A program made the position numbers and the translations under genes. Source: Oscillospiraceae bacterium (GTDB lineage: Bacteria > Bacillota > Clostridia > Oscillospirales > Oscillospiraceae). Taken from it: a DNA stretch of 64,000 nt. The stretch lies in contig WRAO01000011.1 in assembly GCA_009780175.1 (NCBI GenBank), positions 1 through 64,000 of the forward strand, written 5' to 3'. Numbering within the stretch: the first letter of the stretch is position 1; each line of letters begins with the position of its first letter. Shown here one piece after another: positions 1 to 7,885 of the stretch. The notes under the pieces were generated by a model that worked only from the letters and a program-made list of their open reading frames with translations, was not told the DNA's origin and did not search any database.

Positions 1-1
1 C

Positions 2-235
2 TTGTTCAGATCTGCAAACAGCTTTCTCAGCAAGCACCGAAACAAAGACGGCAAAATCCCAGTTGCCGCCTGGGTAAAAGAGCGTGACAGCCTGATGAAA
101 GAGAAAAACGAAATCAGCAAATCCACCATGTCACTCTCGGAGCGGTTGCGGCAGATTGACCGTATTCGCAAGAGGGTGAAAGAGGTCACGCCGAAACAGC
201 CACAGCGGAATCGGGGATGGGAGATGGAACACTAG
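2..235 (+). CDS. Relaxase/mobilization nuclease, C-terminal end (partial)
   Basis: Only the last ~77 codons are in the window; the gene enters from the left edge, so the true start is not visible. The fragment is basic and helical (SANSFLSKHRNKDGKIPVAAW, then a KERDSLMKEKNEI helix and RLRQIDRIRKRVKEV). This pattern resembles the C-terminal tail of relaxases from Clostridia conjugative or mobilizable elements, where a Lys/Glu-rich coiled region ends the protein. The catalytic domain is outside the window, so assignment rests on the tail alone. If right, an integrated mobile element ends near here; the next gene is AT-rich and base composition shifts sharply near 1200. Confidence 0.55.
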   Translation: MFRSANSFLSKHRNKDGKIPVAAWVKERDSLMKEKNEISKSTMSLSERLRQIDRIRKRVKEVTPKQPQRNRGWEMEH

Positions 236-243
236 AACGGCGA

Positions 244-266
244 GGGGGTACGCATTGCGTATCCCC
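244..266. repeat. Short GTAGGGG-type palindrome
   Basis: Inverted repeat GGGGTACGC-att-GCGTATCCCC directly after the relaxase fragment. It belongs to the family of short G-rich palindromes found at many intergenic sites in this window and could also act as a weak terminator, although no T-run follows. Confidence 0.5.
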
Positions 267-376
267 ATTTCCAAAAGTGGACTTTGCACCGACCCTGTGT
301 TATAATTCTTTTATTCGTTGCATGGTACATGTGCTGTGCGACAAGGTTAGAAATTTTATAAGTAACAGGTGATTTT

Positions 377-952
377 ATGTTCAAATCGAAAGAAGAAAAA
401 CAAGCGAAAAAATTAGCCAAACAACAAGCCAAGCAAGCGGAGAAGGAAGAAAACCTTCGCAAAGCAAATGAATATAGTGAAAGGCGCCTTGCCGAAATAA
501 TGGCTGAAAGTGCTGCAAGGCAAGCTAAGATAGATGTAGGTGATACTGCTGTGCAACGTTTTTTTGACAAGGCAGGAGATAAAGTGGCTGGCGCTGTTGA
601 AAAAGTAGGAACAGGTGCCGCTCAAAAAATCATTGACTTTGGTAATGATGGTCTTGATCGTGTCTACGGTAATTTCGAGACACACCTAAAAAACAACTAC
701 CCACACTACTACCAAGAGGTCTCTCAAATTGAGGATATCAACGAAAAGCGTAAGCGCATGGATGAAATTGACAAGATCATTAACAACCGTAACAAACCGC
801 ACCAAACAGTACAAATGCAATCCGCATCACAAACTCTTCCCAGTCAAAATTCTCGTTTAGATGATCTCTCAAAACTGAGAGAGTTACTTGACTCTGGTGC
901 TCTCACGCAAGAAGAATTTGAAGCTGAAAAATCCAAAATTCTTAACTCATAG
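377..952 (+). CDS. SHOCT-domain protein
   Basis: A 191-residue soluble protein. Residues 1-45 are a Lys/Glu/Ala-rich probable coiled coil (KEEKQAKKLAKQQAKQAEKE). The middle is alpha-helical with no recognised fold. The last ~30 residues (LDDLSKLRELLDSGALTQEEFEAEK) are a clear SHOCT domain, a short C-terminal motif found in many phage-, element- and membrane-associated proteins and thought to mediate oligomerisation. No signal peptide or membrane segment is seen. An AGGTGAT ribosome site precedes the ATG. Codon use is AT-rich compared with genes after 1200, which fits arrival with the mobile element whose relaxase end lies upstream. The specific role is unknown. Confidence 0.75.
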   Translation: MFKSKEEKQAKKLAKQQAKQAEKEENLRKANEYSERRLAEIMAESAARQAKIDVGDTAVQRFFDKAGDKVAGAVEKVGTGAAQKIIDFGNDGLDRVYGNFETHLKNNYPHYYQEVSQIEDINEKRKRMDEIDKIINNRNKPHQTVQMQSASQTLPSQNSRLDDLSKLRELLDSGALTQEEFEAEKSKILNS

Positions 953-1037
953 GCTTATAGTATAAGCAAATAGCATAGTACAGCACCACCCCCGCCCCAT
1001 AGCGTGTTGGGCGAGATTTTGAACAGTGAATAAAGAG

Positions 1038-1087
1038 AAAACCCTTTGAAACTAGGCAATTCCAAGCCTTATTTCAAAGGGTTTTTC
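1038..1087 (+). terminator. Rho-independent terminator after SHOCT gene
   Basis: A 14-bp perfect stem (AAAACCCTTTGAAA pairing with TTTCAAAGGGTTTT), an inner AGGC/GCCT helix in the loop, then a T-run. Confidence 0.85.
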
Positions 1088-1121
1088 CATGCTCAAAAAA
1101 GTTCCTCTTGACAAAAGACCG

Positions 1122-1151
1122 AACGGCGTAGCAAATGCTACGCCGTTTTTC
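1122..1151 (+). terminator. Second terminator-like hairpin
   Basis: Stem AACGGCGTAGC / GCTACGCCGTT with an AAAT loop and a following T-run. Two terminators in tandem insulate the carboxypeptidase operon from the mobile-element end. Confidence 0.75.
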
Positions 1152-1253
1152 TATCGACAAAATTAGACAAAGCTTAACTTTTTCTGGCCTTGGATTTTGA
1201 TTTTCCTTGTTAGACTGTCTCTCAACCTAGAACACCTTGGGAGGCAGTTCCTT

Positions 1254-2162
1254 ATGCGAAGAAGAAAACCAAAGCGGCTTTTACCAAAACTTTTGGCATG
1301 CGCCCTGTTGCTCGTCGGCCTATATACCTTTGTGTTTGCCGGCGGCGAGGAGCCGTTGCAGGCGGATGCAACACCGCACACTGCCGGCGGTCCATTTCAT
1401 TTGCGGGCAAACACCTCGCCCCCGGCAACCCCGGAAGATTTTCCGCTCTTTATTGTCGCGGTGCCCGTCATGGACATCATCGACACGCAGTATTTGAAGT
1501 TGGTTAATCGCGACCGCGCTATCACAAGGCCCGTACAAGACGCGCGATTGGTCACAGTCTGGCCAGACATGCCTGCGCGGGCGGCGGATGTTATGCTGCA
1601 CGAGACGGCATTTATCGCCACACGGGACCTCTTCCGCGCGGCGGAGCGCGCGCATATCAGGGGTCTGTTTATCGCAAGCGGGTTTCGCGACCAGGCGGAG
1701 CAGAGCGAACTCTATGCAAACGCCATCGACAGACGCTACACGATGCCGCCCGGACACAGCGAACACCAACTGGGCCTCGCCGCTGACATTTTGGTTTCCG
1801 ATCTGCCCAGCATGGTCGGCTCTTTGGAAGCGCAGTGGCTTGCAGACAATGCCCCAGCGTTCGGCCTTATCCTCCGCTATCCGGCGGACAAGGAGGACAT
1901 CACAGGCGTCGCCTATGAGCCTTGGCATTTCCGTTACGTCGGGCAAGTCCACGCATGGTATATGACCGAGCGGAACTTTGTGCTGGAAGAATACGTCGCA
2001 TACTTGGGAGAACAGGGCGGATTCCGTGCAGAATTTGCCGGACGACACTACTATGTCTTGTATCAACGCCCACAAAATGGTATGCTTCTTGTACCGGATG
2101 GGCTCGATTTCTGGGTTTCTTCCGCGAATACGGGCGGGTATATCGTCACGGCTTGGAGGTGA
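1254..2162 (+). CDS. D-alanyl-D-alanine carboxypeptidase, VanY/M15B family
   Basis: Predicted zinc carboxypeptidase of the VanY/LdcB (M15B) family, which trims the terminal D-Ala of peptidoglycan stem peptides at the outer face of the membrane. The basic start MRRRKPKR followed by a hydrophobic stretch (LLACALLLVGLYTFVFA) is a signal anchor. The zinc signature GHSEHQLGLAADI lies at about residues 167-179, preceded by SGFRDQAEQSELY and followed by EPWHFRYVG with the second ligand His. About 302 residues, normal for the family. The ATG is chosen because GGGAGG sits 6 bases upstream; an in-frame TTG at 1197 lacks a site. The stop overlaps the ribosome site of the response regulator, so the three genes form one operon resembling vanY with vanRS. 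Confidence 0.88.
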   Translation: MRRRKPKRLLPKLLACALLLVGLYTFVFAGGEEPLQADATPHTAGGPFHLRANTSPPATPEDFPLFIVAVPVMDIIDTQYLKLVNRDRAITRPVQDARLVTVWPDMPARAADVMLHETAFIATRDLFRAAERAHIRGLFIASGFRDQAEQSELYANAIDRRYTMPPGHSEHQLGLAADILVSDLPSMVGSLEAQWLADNAPAFGLILRYPADKEDITGVAYEPWHFRYVGQVHAWYMTERNFVLEEYVAYLGEQGGFRAEFAGRHYYVLYQRPQNGMLLVPDGLDFWVSSANTGGYIVTAWR

Positions 2163-2166
2163 TTTT

Positions 2167-2877
2167 TTGGATTATACAGTGCTCATCTGCGATGATGACG
2201 CGGACATTTTAGCCGCTCTAGAAATCTATCTGCGGCAAGAGGGCTACGAGGTGATTCGCGGGAAAACGGGTTTGGACGCTGTCGAAGCTGTGCGAAACCA
2301 GACCGTACATCTGATCTTGCTCGACGTCATGATGCCTGTGATGGACGGGATCACCGCCGCTGTGAAAATCCGGGAATCGAGCAATGTGCCGATCTTATTC
2401 CTCTCCGCGAAAAGCGAAGACACCGACCGCGTGTTGGGGCTCAATATGGGCGGGGATGATTATGTTACAAAACCGTTCAACCCCGTTGAACTGATGGCGC
2501 GTGTGAAGGCGGCGCTCCGCCGCTATTCGCGCCTCGGCGGCCTCGAGGGGGCGCAAGCGCCGCCAGACGCGGGCGTGTATCAGACAGGCGGTCTTATTCT
2601 GGACGACAACCACAAACGCGTCACGGTAGACGGCGAAGAGGCCGCGCTCACCGCTTTGGAATATAACATTCTCAAGTTTTTAATGATGAACCTGGAGCGC
2701 GTGTTCTCTTCCGCGCAGATTTATGAGGCAGTCTGGGGCGAGCCGGCGTTTCATGTGTCTCGGACCGTGTCGGTGCACATCCGGCACATCCGGGAGAAAA
2801 TCGAGATTAATCCGAAGGAACCGCAATATCTAAAGGTGATTTACGGACTGGGCTACAAGGTGGCGCGCTATGATTAA
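2167..2877 (+). CDS. OmpR/PhoB-family response regulator (VanR-like)
   Basis: Two-domain response regulator of 236 residues. The receiver domain (about 1-118) has the acidic pair in LICDDD, the phospho-acceptor Asp53 in LILLDVMMP and the switch Lys in YVTKPFNPVEL. The C-terminal winged-helix DNA-binding domain (about 140-236) carries the OmpR pattern ALTALEYNILKFLMMN...SVHIRHIREKIE...IYGLGYK. The TTG start is preferred because GGAGGTGA lies 5 bases upstream and the receiver fold begins at once; an upstream ATG in the same frame would lie inside the carboxypeptidase gene. It overlaps the histidine kinase start by 8 bases. The neighbouring carboxypeptidase suggests control of cell-wall stem peptides, but its signal is unknown. 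Confidence 0.93.
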   Translation: MDYTVLICDDDADILAALEIYLRQEGYEVIRGKTGLDAVEAVRNQTVHLILLDVMMPVMDGITAAVKIRESSNVPILFLSAKSEDTDRVLGLNMGGDDYVTKPFNPVELMARVKAALRRYSRLGGLEGAQAPPDAGVYQTGGLILDDNHKRVTVDGEEAALTALEYNILKFLMMNLERVFSSAQIYEAVWGEPAFHVSRTVSVHIRHIREKIEINPKEPQYLKVIYGLGYKVARYD

Positions 2878-4432
2878 GATTCTGTGTTTCCCTTTGACGA
2901 AGCTGTTTCTGTTTTTCGGGGGCTTTGTCTCGGCTGTTTTCGTGCTTCGATCCATTCATCTCATCTTTGATCGCGCGCTTGCATTCGCACTTGATTTCGA
3001 TTCCATCATTGGCAGACCGATCTATGCGGGCGTTTTCTTTGGGCAGGGTTTTTGGCTGTTTACCCTGCTCTTTTGCCTGTGTGTCGGACTGTTGCTGTTC
3101 TCTGTTTGGTCCACAAAGCCGAGCAAGCAAAAGCCGCTTCCCCTTGCGCTCTGGCGCGATATTGATTTCGCTCTGCTGGCTCTTTTGGCCGTTTTGGTCG
3201 CGCTCGCTTCTTTTTATGGTTTGCGCGTTTATGCCGCGCAGCTTTTTCATGTCACGCTTTGGCAACTCTATATCATCCTCGGCTTGCCCCTGCTCACCTA
3301 CACAGCGGCAATCTTCGCCGTGACTGAGTTTGTGGCGCGCGTTCGCGACAAAGACTTGTTGCGCACCTTGTATTGGGTTCGCTTTTTCCGTCTTTATCCC
3401 CCTTGGAGTCCGCTGGGGTTCCTGCTGTCTCTGCTCCTTCTTGGCAGTTTATATTTGCTGGTTGAGACGATGCGCGAGATTGTCTGGCAAGCGACGGCGC
3501 TGGTTTTCTCCACGTTCTGGCCTGATCCAGGCTGGATCGACCCAGCCGCATCTCCTATGGACTTGGCTTTTTTTGATGAGATCCGCCGTACAGAAACCAC
3601 CCTGCGAACACTCGTATTGCCCCCCATCGTATCGGTATATCTTCTGCTCCCCTTCTCCCTGCTTACCCTGATTTCCAGCACCTATTTTGTGACTTTTGCG
3701 CTCAATCTGTCTGGCAAATATGCCGAGGCGAGTGCGGAAAAAATCCGCGCGGAGCAGTTTAAGAGTGAGTTGATTACCAACGTATCGCACGACATTCGTA
3801 CGCCCCTCACCTCTGTCATTAACTACGTCGATCTTCTGAAGAAACTCCCTCTCGAAGGCGACGCGGCGGATTACGTCTCCGTGCTCGACCGCAAATCTGA
3901 GCGGCTCAAGATGTTGATTGACGACCTTATGGACGCCTCTAAAGCGGGTACGGGGAATGTGAAGTTGGAACCAGAGTCCGTTAATTTGAGCGAACTCGTC
4001 GGGCAGGCTGTGGGCGAATTTGAGGATCAATTCGCCTCGCGCAATTTGGCGCTGGTATTCACGCAGCCGGAGGATCCGATCCACATCCGCGCGGACAGCA
4101 GGCATCTGTGGCGCGTGCTGGAAAATCTGCTCTCCAACGCCTCCAAATATGCGCTCTCCGGGACGCGTGTGTTTGCGGAGCTCTCGTTGGACAGCGATGG
4201 GCGGCCTCGATTCGCTTTGAAAAACACTTCGCAAGCGCCGCTTGATTTGTCAGGTGATACCCTGGTTGAGCAGTTCATCCGTGGGGACCGGGCGAGGCAG
4301 TCTGAGGGCAGCGGCCTTGGGCTGTACATCGCGAAAAATCTGGCTGAGTTGATGGACGGGCGGTTTGAGATTCAAGTGACGGGGGACTTGTTCTCCGTCG
4401 AGATCGGGTTTTCCGCGGACAAAGAAGGTTGA
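2870..4432 (+). CDS. Membrane sensor histidine kinase
   Basis: A 520-residue sensor kinase, cognate partner of the upstream regulator by overlap. The N-terminal ~280 residues hold several hydrophobic helices (about six, from LTKLFLFFGGFVSAVFVL to LLLPFSLLTLISSTYF), so the sensor part is mostly membrane with short loops rather than a large extracellular domain. The H-box is ITNVSHDIRTPLTSV (His307), the N-box HLWRVLENLLSNASKYA (about 410-427) and the G-box GSGLGLYIAKNLAE (about 480). All catalytic elements are intact. The multi-helix input resembles kinases that sense envelope stress or antibiotics. A strong terminator follows. Confidence 0.92.
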   Translation: MIKILCFPLTKLFLFFGGFVSAVFVLRSIHLIFDRALAFALDFDSIIGRPIYAGVFFGQGFWLFTLLFCLCVGLLLFSVWSTKPSKQKPLPLALWRDIDFALLALLAVLVALASFYGLRVYAAQLFHVTLWQLYIILGLPLLTYTAAIFAVTEFVARVRDKDLLRTLYWVRFFRLYPPWSPLGFLLSLLLLGSLYLLVETMREIVWQATALVFSTFWPDPGWIDPAASPMDLAFFDEIRRTETTLRTLVLPPIVSVYLLLPFSLLTLISSTYFVTFALNLSGKYAEASAEKIRAEQFKSELITNVSHDIRTPLTSVINYVDLLKKLPLEGDAADYVSVLDRKSERLKMLIDDLMDASKAGTGNVKLEPESVNLSELVGQAVGEFEDQFASRNLALVFTQPEDPIHIRADSRHLWRVLENLLSNASKYALSGTRVFAELSLDSDGRPRFALKNTSQAPLDLSGDTLVEQFIRGDRARQSEGSGLGLYIAKNLAELMDGRFEIQVTGDLFSVEIGFSADKEG

Positions 4433-4443
4433 TTCGCATTGAA

Positions 4444-4483
4444 AAACGCCCTGTCACATATCGCGTGACAGGGCGTTTTTTTG
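4444..4483 (+). terminator. Terminator of the carboxypeptidase/two-component operon
   Basis: Stem AACGCCCTGTCAC / GTGACAGGGCGTT with a short loop and seven T residues. Confidence 0.9.
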
Positions 4484-4542
4484 CACAAACAGGAGCCATC
4501 TGGCATAGACTGGTGCAATTATCGGCGGAAAGGGCGAATGAT

Positions 4543-4812
4543 ATGGACGAATATAGAGGCCGCAGCGATGCCTATCACAGACGGTGGCAGGAGCATCCGC
4601 ACCACCCGCATACCCAAGAAGAACCACCCGCTCCGCCCCCCTGTGAGCCGGAGCTTCCGCGGGGGCCGCTCAGTAATTTCGGCATAGAGAGCGATTGGTT
4701 GGAGGAGTATCTGCCCATTTTGCTCATTCTTATCGGCGCGCTTGGCGTCTATCTATGGATGGCGCGACAGGGCAGCAGCCTCGGCGGGTTGCTGGGGGGA
4801 TTTTTGAAGTAG
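4543..4812 (+). CDS. Small proline/histidine-rich protein with C-terminal membrane helix
   Basis: An 89-residue protein not recognised by family. Residues 1-45 are hydrophilic and rich in His, Pro, Glu and Arg (RRWQEHPHHPHTQEEPPAPP). A single membrane helix follows (YLPILLILIGALGVYLWMA), then a glycine-rich end (GSSLGGLLGGFL). The topology suggests a small tail-anchored protein with its His/Pro part in the cytoplasm. The start is taken at the ATG preceded by GGAAAGGG; upstream codons in the same frame would cross the terminator hairpin of the preceding operon. It appears to be a monocistronic unit. Confidence 0.6.
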   Translation: MDEYRGRSDAYHRRWQEHPHHPHTQEEPPAPPPCEPELPRGPLSNFGIESDWLEEYLPILLILIGALGVYLWMARQGSSLGGLLGGFLK

Positions 4813-4877
4813 GTCACACTCTGGGTAGGCTGGATGGCTTAACTTGCCACCGCACCCTAAAACGAGCAACCCCGCCC

Positions 4878-5243
4878 TTATTTGGTTTCGAGAAATGCCT
4901 TGAGGCGCTCGAAGGTTTCTTTACTGATGGCGTGTTCGATCCGGCAGGCGTCTTCGAAGGCGGTCTTTTCGTCTAGGCCGAGCTTCATCAGAAACTCCGA
5001 CAAAAAGGTGTGCCGTTCATACATTTGTTCGGCGATCGTCTGCCCGGCCTCGGTGAGGTGAATCGCACCGTCGTCCGCTACGGTGATGTAGTCGTTCTCG
5101 CGGAGGAGTTTTACCGCGCGGCTCACGCTCGGTTTGGAATAGCCGAGTTCTGTGGCAATGTCGATCGAGCGCACGTAGCCTTTGCGCTGTTTTAAGATGA
5201 AGATGGCCTCCAAATAATTTTCGGCGGACTCTTGTATTTTCAT
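4878..5243 (-). CDS. DtxR/MntR-family metal-dependent repressor
   Basis: A 121-residue transcription factor with an N-terminal winged helix (DIATELGYSKPSVSRAVKLL) and a dimerisation/metal domain. Predicted ligands His78, Cys100, Glu103 and His104 (DACRIEHAIS) match the DtxR-type Cys-Glu-His set rather than the Glu-Glu-His of Bacillus MntR, so iron or manganese sensing are both possible. It lacks the C-terminal SH3 domain of DtxR, as short MntR-like proteins do. The ATG at 5243 is used because GGAG lies upstream on this strand. The cation diffusion facilitator encoded upstream in the same orientation is a plausible target of metal control. Confidence 0.85.
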   Translation of the reverse strand: MKIQESAENYLEAIFILKQRKGYVRSIDIATELGYSKPSVSRAVKLLRENDYITVADDGAIHLTEAGQTIAEQMYERHTFLSEFLMKLGLDEKTAFEDACRIEHAISKETFERLKAFLETK

Positions 5244-5284
5244 GGTGTACGCTCCAATCTTCAAAAATATTTTTGACCCCATAC

Positions 5285-5320
5285 GAGAAAAGACCGCTCA
5301 CCGTGGTGCGCGGTCTTTGG
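5285..5320 (-). terminator. Terminator after YciI-like gene
   Basis: Stem AAAGACCGC / GCGGTCTTT extended by an inner CACC/GGTG helix. It separates the YciI gene from the repressor gene and could serve as a terminator in the leftward direction. Confidence 0.65.
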
Positions 5321-5334
5321 TTGCGTTCTGGAAT

Positions 5335-5637
5335 TTATGCTTGTTCAAAAGCAGGCGCGGTTTTGAAGGGGTAGATTTCAATCTTCTGCCAAACGCCTGC
5401 CGCGACATATGGCTCGTTGGCGAGGTATTCCGCCCGGAGTTGCTCTTCCGAGTCGTATTCCAGAATCATCAAGGAACCGACCATGTTTTCGTCTTTGTCG
5501 AGCAGCGGACCGCCGTATTTGAAGATACCGGCATCGATCAATGGTTTCGTGACTTCAAGATGGGCCGGTCTTGTCGCCGCGCGACGGGCTGGGGCCTCGG
5601 CGTCGGTGCCGTCATGGCCGATTAATACAAAACGCAT
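5335..5637 (-). CDS. YciI-like protein
   Basis: About 100 residues with the YciI-like ferredoxin-fold pattern: MRFVLIGHDG at the start, HLEVTKPLIDAG, the central GGPLLDKDENMVGSLMILEYDS, and a C-terminal ANEPYVAAGVWQKIEIYPF. These proteins resemble stand-alone dimeric alpha/beta-barrel enzymes; the only solid biochemical precedent is for a few dehalogenase-like members, so no substrate is assigned. The ATG is chosen with GGAAGG upstream; a GTG four codons earlier is an alternative start. It is encoded directly after the cation diffusion facilitator on the same strand. Confidence 0.8.
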   Translation of the reverse strand: MRFVLIGHDGTDAEAPARRAATRPAHLEVTKPLIDAGIFKYGGPLLDKDENMVGSLMILEYDSEEQLRAEYLANEPYVAAGVWQKIEIYPFKTAPAFEQA

Positions 5638-5654
5638 GGGGAGTGCCACCTTCC

Positions 5655-6623
5655 TTATTTTGTTTCGTCCATCTTATCAGACCCGCCTTCTGATTGCAAG
5701 TCGGAAGTTGCTGGCGGATTGCACTCTTCGGGGGGCCTGGGCGCGGGATTCATATGCACCATGCAGTGTTTGACGTTTGGAAACTCCGCCTCCACCCGGT
5801 TGTGGACCTGCTGGGCGATCTCATGCGCCTCATGGAGGGGGAGGTCCCCGTCGACGGAGATCTCGATGTCTACGAAGATACGGTCGCCGAAGGCCCTGGT
5901 GTAGAGCACGTCTAGGTGGCGGACCCCGGGGCAGTCCAGCACTACGGTGCGGATCGCGACGGCGGTTTTTTCGTCTACGGCATGATCGGTCATCTTATTC
6001 ACCGCATCCCGGAAGACGTCCACCGCGGCCTTTAAGATGAAGAAGCAGATCACGACGCTGGCGAGGGGGTCTAAGACGGGAAATCCTAGACGGGCGCCTA
6101 GAATCGCCACAAAGCTGCCGATGGAACTGAGAGAATCAGATCGATTGTGCCAAGCGTCTGCCATCAATACGCTGGAATTGAGTTTCTTCGCGTAATGGCG
6201 AGTTCGCCAATACATACCCTCTTTCATCGCGATGCCGACCAGAGCCGCTATCAGCGCGAGCAGGCCCGGCACCGGGATAGGGTCTGTCGCGGCTTCCATG
6301 ATCCGCGTAATACCCGCCCAGCCGATTAGGACGCCGGTGACTGCCAGGATCACAGAAAGCAAAATCGCCGCCACGTTCTCAAAGCGCTCGTGCCCGTATT
6401 GGTGGCTTGCGTCCGCTTTCCTGGCACCGAGGCGGATGCCTGCGATGACGAGGAAGGTGGTGAGCATATCGGATAGGGTATGGATCGCGTCTGAGATCAT
6501 CGCTTGGGAGTTTGCGAAGATACCGGCGAAGAGTTTGAAGGCGGCGAGGAGGGCGTTGAATCCGATGTTAGTCCAAGAAACCCAGATTGAGACTTGTTCG
6601 CGGGATTTCGGGGGGGATTGCAT
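5655..6623 (-). CDS. Cation diffusion facilitator metal exporter
   Basis: A 322-residue CDF-family transporter that exchanges divalent metal for protons across the cytoplasmic membrane. About six membrane helices are visible in residues 10-200. Metal-site residues are His48/Asp52 in SDAIHTLSD (helix 2) and His159/Asp163 in ADAWHNRSD (helix 5), a His-Asp/His-Asp set common in zinc-type members, although Mn export by CDF proteins with related motifs is known. The C-terminal cytoplasmic ferredoxin-like domain spans about 205-295 (VAIRTVVLDCPGVRHLDVLY, VDIEISVDGDL). The end is acidic. Proximity to a DtxR/MntR-type repressor supports a role in iron or manganese efflux. Confidence 0.9.
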   Translation of the reverse strand: MQSPPKSREQVSIWVSWTNIGFNALLAAFKLFAGIFANSQAMISDAIHTLSDMLTTFLVIAGIRLGARKADASHQYGHERFENVAAILLSVILAVTGVLIGWAGITRIMEAATDPIPVPGLLALIAALVGIAMKEGMYWRTRHYAKKLNSSVLMADAWHNRSDSLSSIGSFVAILGARLGFPVLDPLASVVICFFILKAAVDVFRDAVNKMTDHAVDEKTAVAIRTVVLDCPGVRHLDVLYTRAFGDRIFVDIEISVDGDLPLHEAHEIAQQVHNRVEAEFPNVKHCMVHMNPAPRPPEECNPPATSDLQSEGGSDKMDETK

Positions 6624-6637
6624 GTGTTTCTCTCCAG

Positions 6638-7837
6638 TCAGTTAATTTCCATAGGGCCGAGGAACCCGTCTACGGCTATGATCTCGCCGCCTTTGTAGTA
6701 TATGCGTGGTACGCGCCTGGGAAACCCGGTGGGAAAGTCTCCCGGGTGTACGCCGATGGCGGCACATGTCTGCTCGAGGTCCCGGTAGGCACCGTGATCC
6801 TCGCCGACGAAGGTGACGATTTGTGTCTCGGTGACACCTTCGATGCCCGTGATGTCTATCATCATCTGATCCATACACATCCCCACCACAGGGGCAACTT
6901 TTCCGTTGACCAATGGGCCAGTAGTACCAAAAATACGGGCCGGAATGCCATCCGCATAACCCGTTGCCAAGATGGCAATCGTCATCTGCTCTGTGACTTT
7001 GTAGGCTTGGTCGTAGCCAATCAAGTCTCCCGGACGAAGTTCTCTGATTTGGGCAATGCGAGCCTTCACGCGCATGGGATGTGTCGCGGCTTCACGGACT
7101 TGGTCCGGCCAAAGGCACTGAATACCGTAGAGGATGCATCCGCTGCGGACCAGATTATAGTGCATCCGGGGATGGAACATGGCGGCGCCGGAGTTTGCGC
7201 AGTGGATTTGGGGCAGTTTATAGCCTTTGGCCTCCAAGGCGTCTACTATGGTCTTGAAGTTCTCGAACCCCGCATCTGTCTGCCGCGTATCCAGCCAACC
7301 GGAAGTGGGGAGGTGGGTGTAGATTCCGGTGATGTCGAGATGCTCCAAGGCGAGGATCTCCTCACATTCCGCGATGGCAGCTTCATATTGATCGGGATAA
7401 CGGCACGCGATGCCCAAGCGGCACATGCCCGTGTCTAGTTTGATATGCGCTTTGATGTGTACCCCAGCGGCTTTGGCCGCCTCGTCAAGCGCTCTGGCTT
7501 GCTCCGCGGACCAGAGGGTGGTGGTCAGATCATACGCGGCGATCTCTTCGGCGAGTTCGGGGGGGATATAGCAGAAGAGAAGGATTGTCTTCTTGTGGCC
7601 CCTGTTGCGCAGTTCGATCCCCTCGTCCAGACTGGCCACGGCGAATCCCGCGACGCGTTTCTCGTGCCCGAGCGTGTCCGCCACCATGGCGGCCCCGGCT
7701 CCGTAGCCGTCGCCTTTGACGACGACGATCAACTCGGTATCCGGCTGCATGTGGGAGGTGAGGATGTCATAGTTGTTTTGGAGCACGTCCAGGTCGATCT
7801 CCAGCCATGTGCGTTGCATCGCGCGGTGCTTTAACAT
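6638..7837 (-). CDS. alr: Alanine racemase
   Basis: A 399-residue PLP enzyme that interconverts L- and D-alanine for peptidoglycan synthesis. The PLP lysine is Lys41 in VVVKGDGYGAGA. Other family marks are AHIKLDTGMCRLGI, IHCANSGA, the SGCILYG segment and ATGYADGIPARIFG near the second catalytic region. No membrane part is present, so it is a soluble Alr rather than a VanT-type serine racemase. The ATG at 7837 has GGAGGG seven bases upstream; a second ATG six codons later is less well placed. It precedes the CDF gene with only 14 bases between them and may share its transcript. Confidence 0.95.
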   Translation of the reverse strand: MLKHRAMQRTWLEIDLDVLQNNYDILTSHMQPDTELIVVVKGDGYGAGAAMVADTLGHEKRVAGFAVASLDEGIELRNRGHKKTILLFCYIPPELAEEIAAYDLTTTLWSAEQARALDEAAKAAGVHIKAHIKLDTGMCRLGIACRYPDQYEAAIAECEEILALEHLDITGIYTHLPTSGWLDTRQTDAGFENFKTIVDALEAKGYKLPQIHCANSGAAMFHPRMHYNLVRSGCILYGIQCLWPDQVREAATHPMRVKARIAQIRELRPGDLIGYDQAYKVTEQMTIAILATGYADGIPARIFGTTGPLVNGKVAPVVGMCMDQMMIDITGIEGVTETQIVTFVGEDHGAYRDLEQTCAAIGVHPGDFPTGFPRRVPRIYYKGGEIIAVDGFLGPMEIN

Positions 7838-7885
7838 GAATACGCCCTCCTATCTCGTGTGGGGGATGCGCGGCTGTGGAAGTGC

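Noticed and set aside
1320..2075. Long minus-strand open frame opposite the VanY-like carboxypeptidase gene
   Set aside because: It mirrors codon bias of the real gene, has no ribosome site and no family-like sequence.
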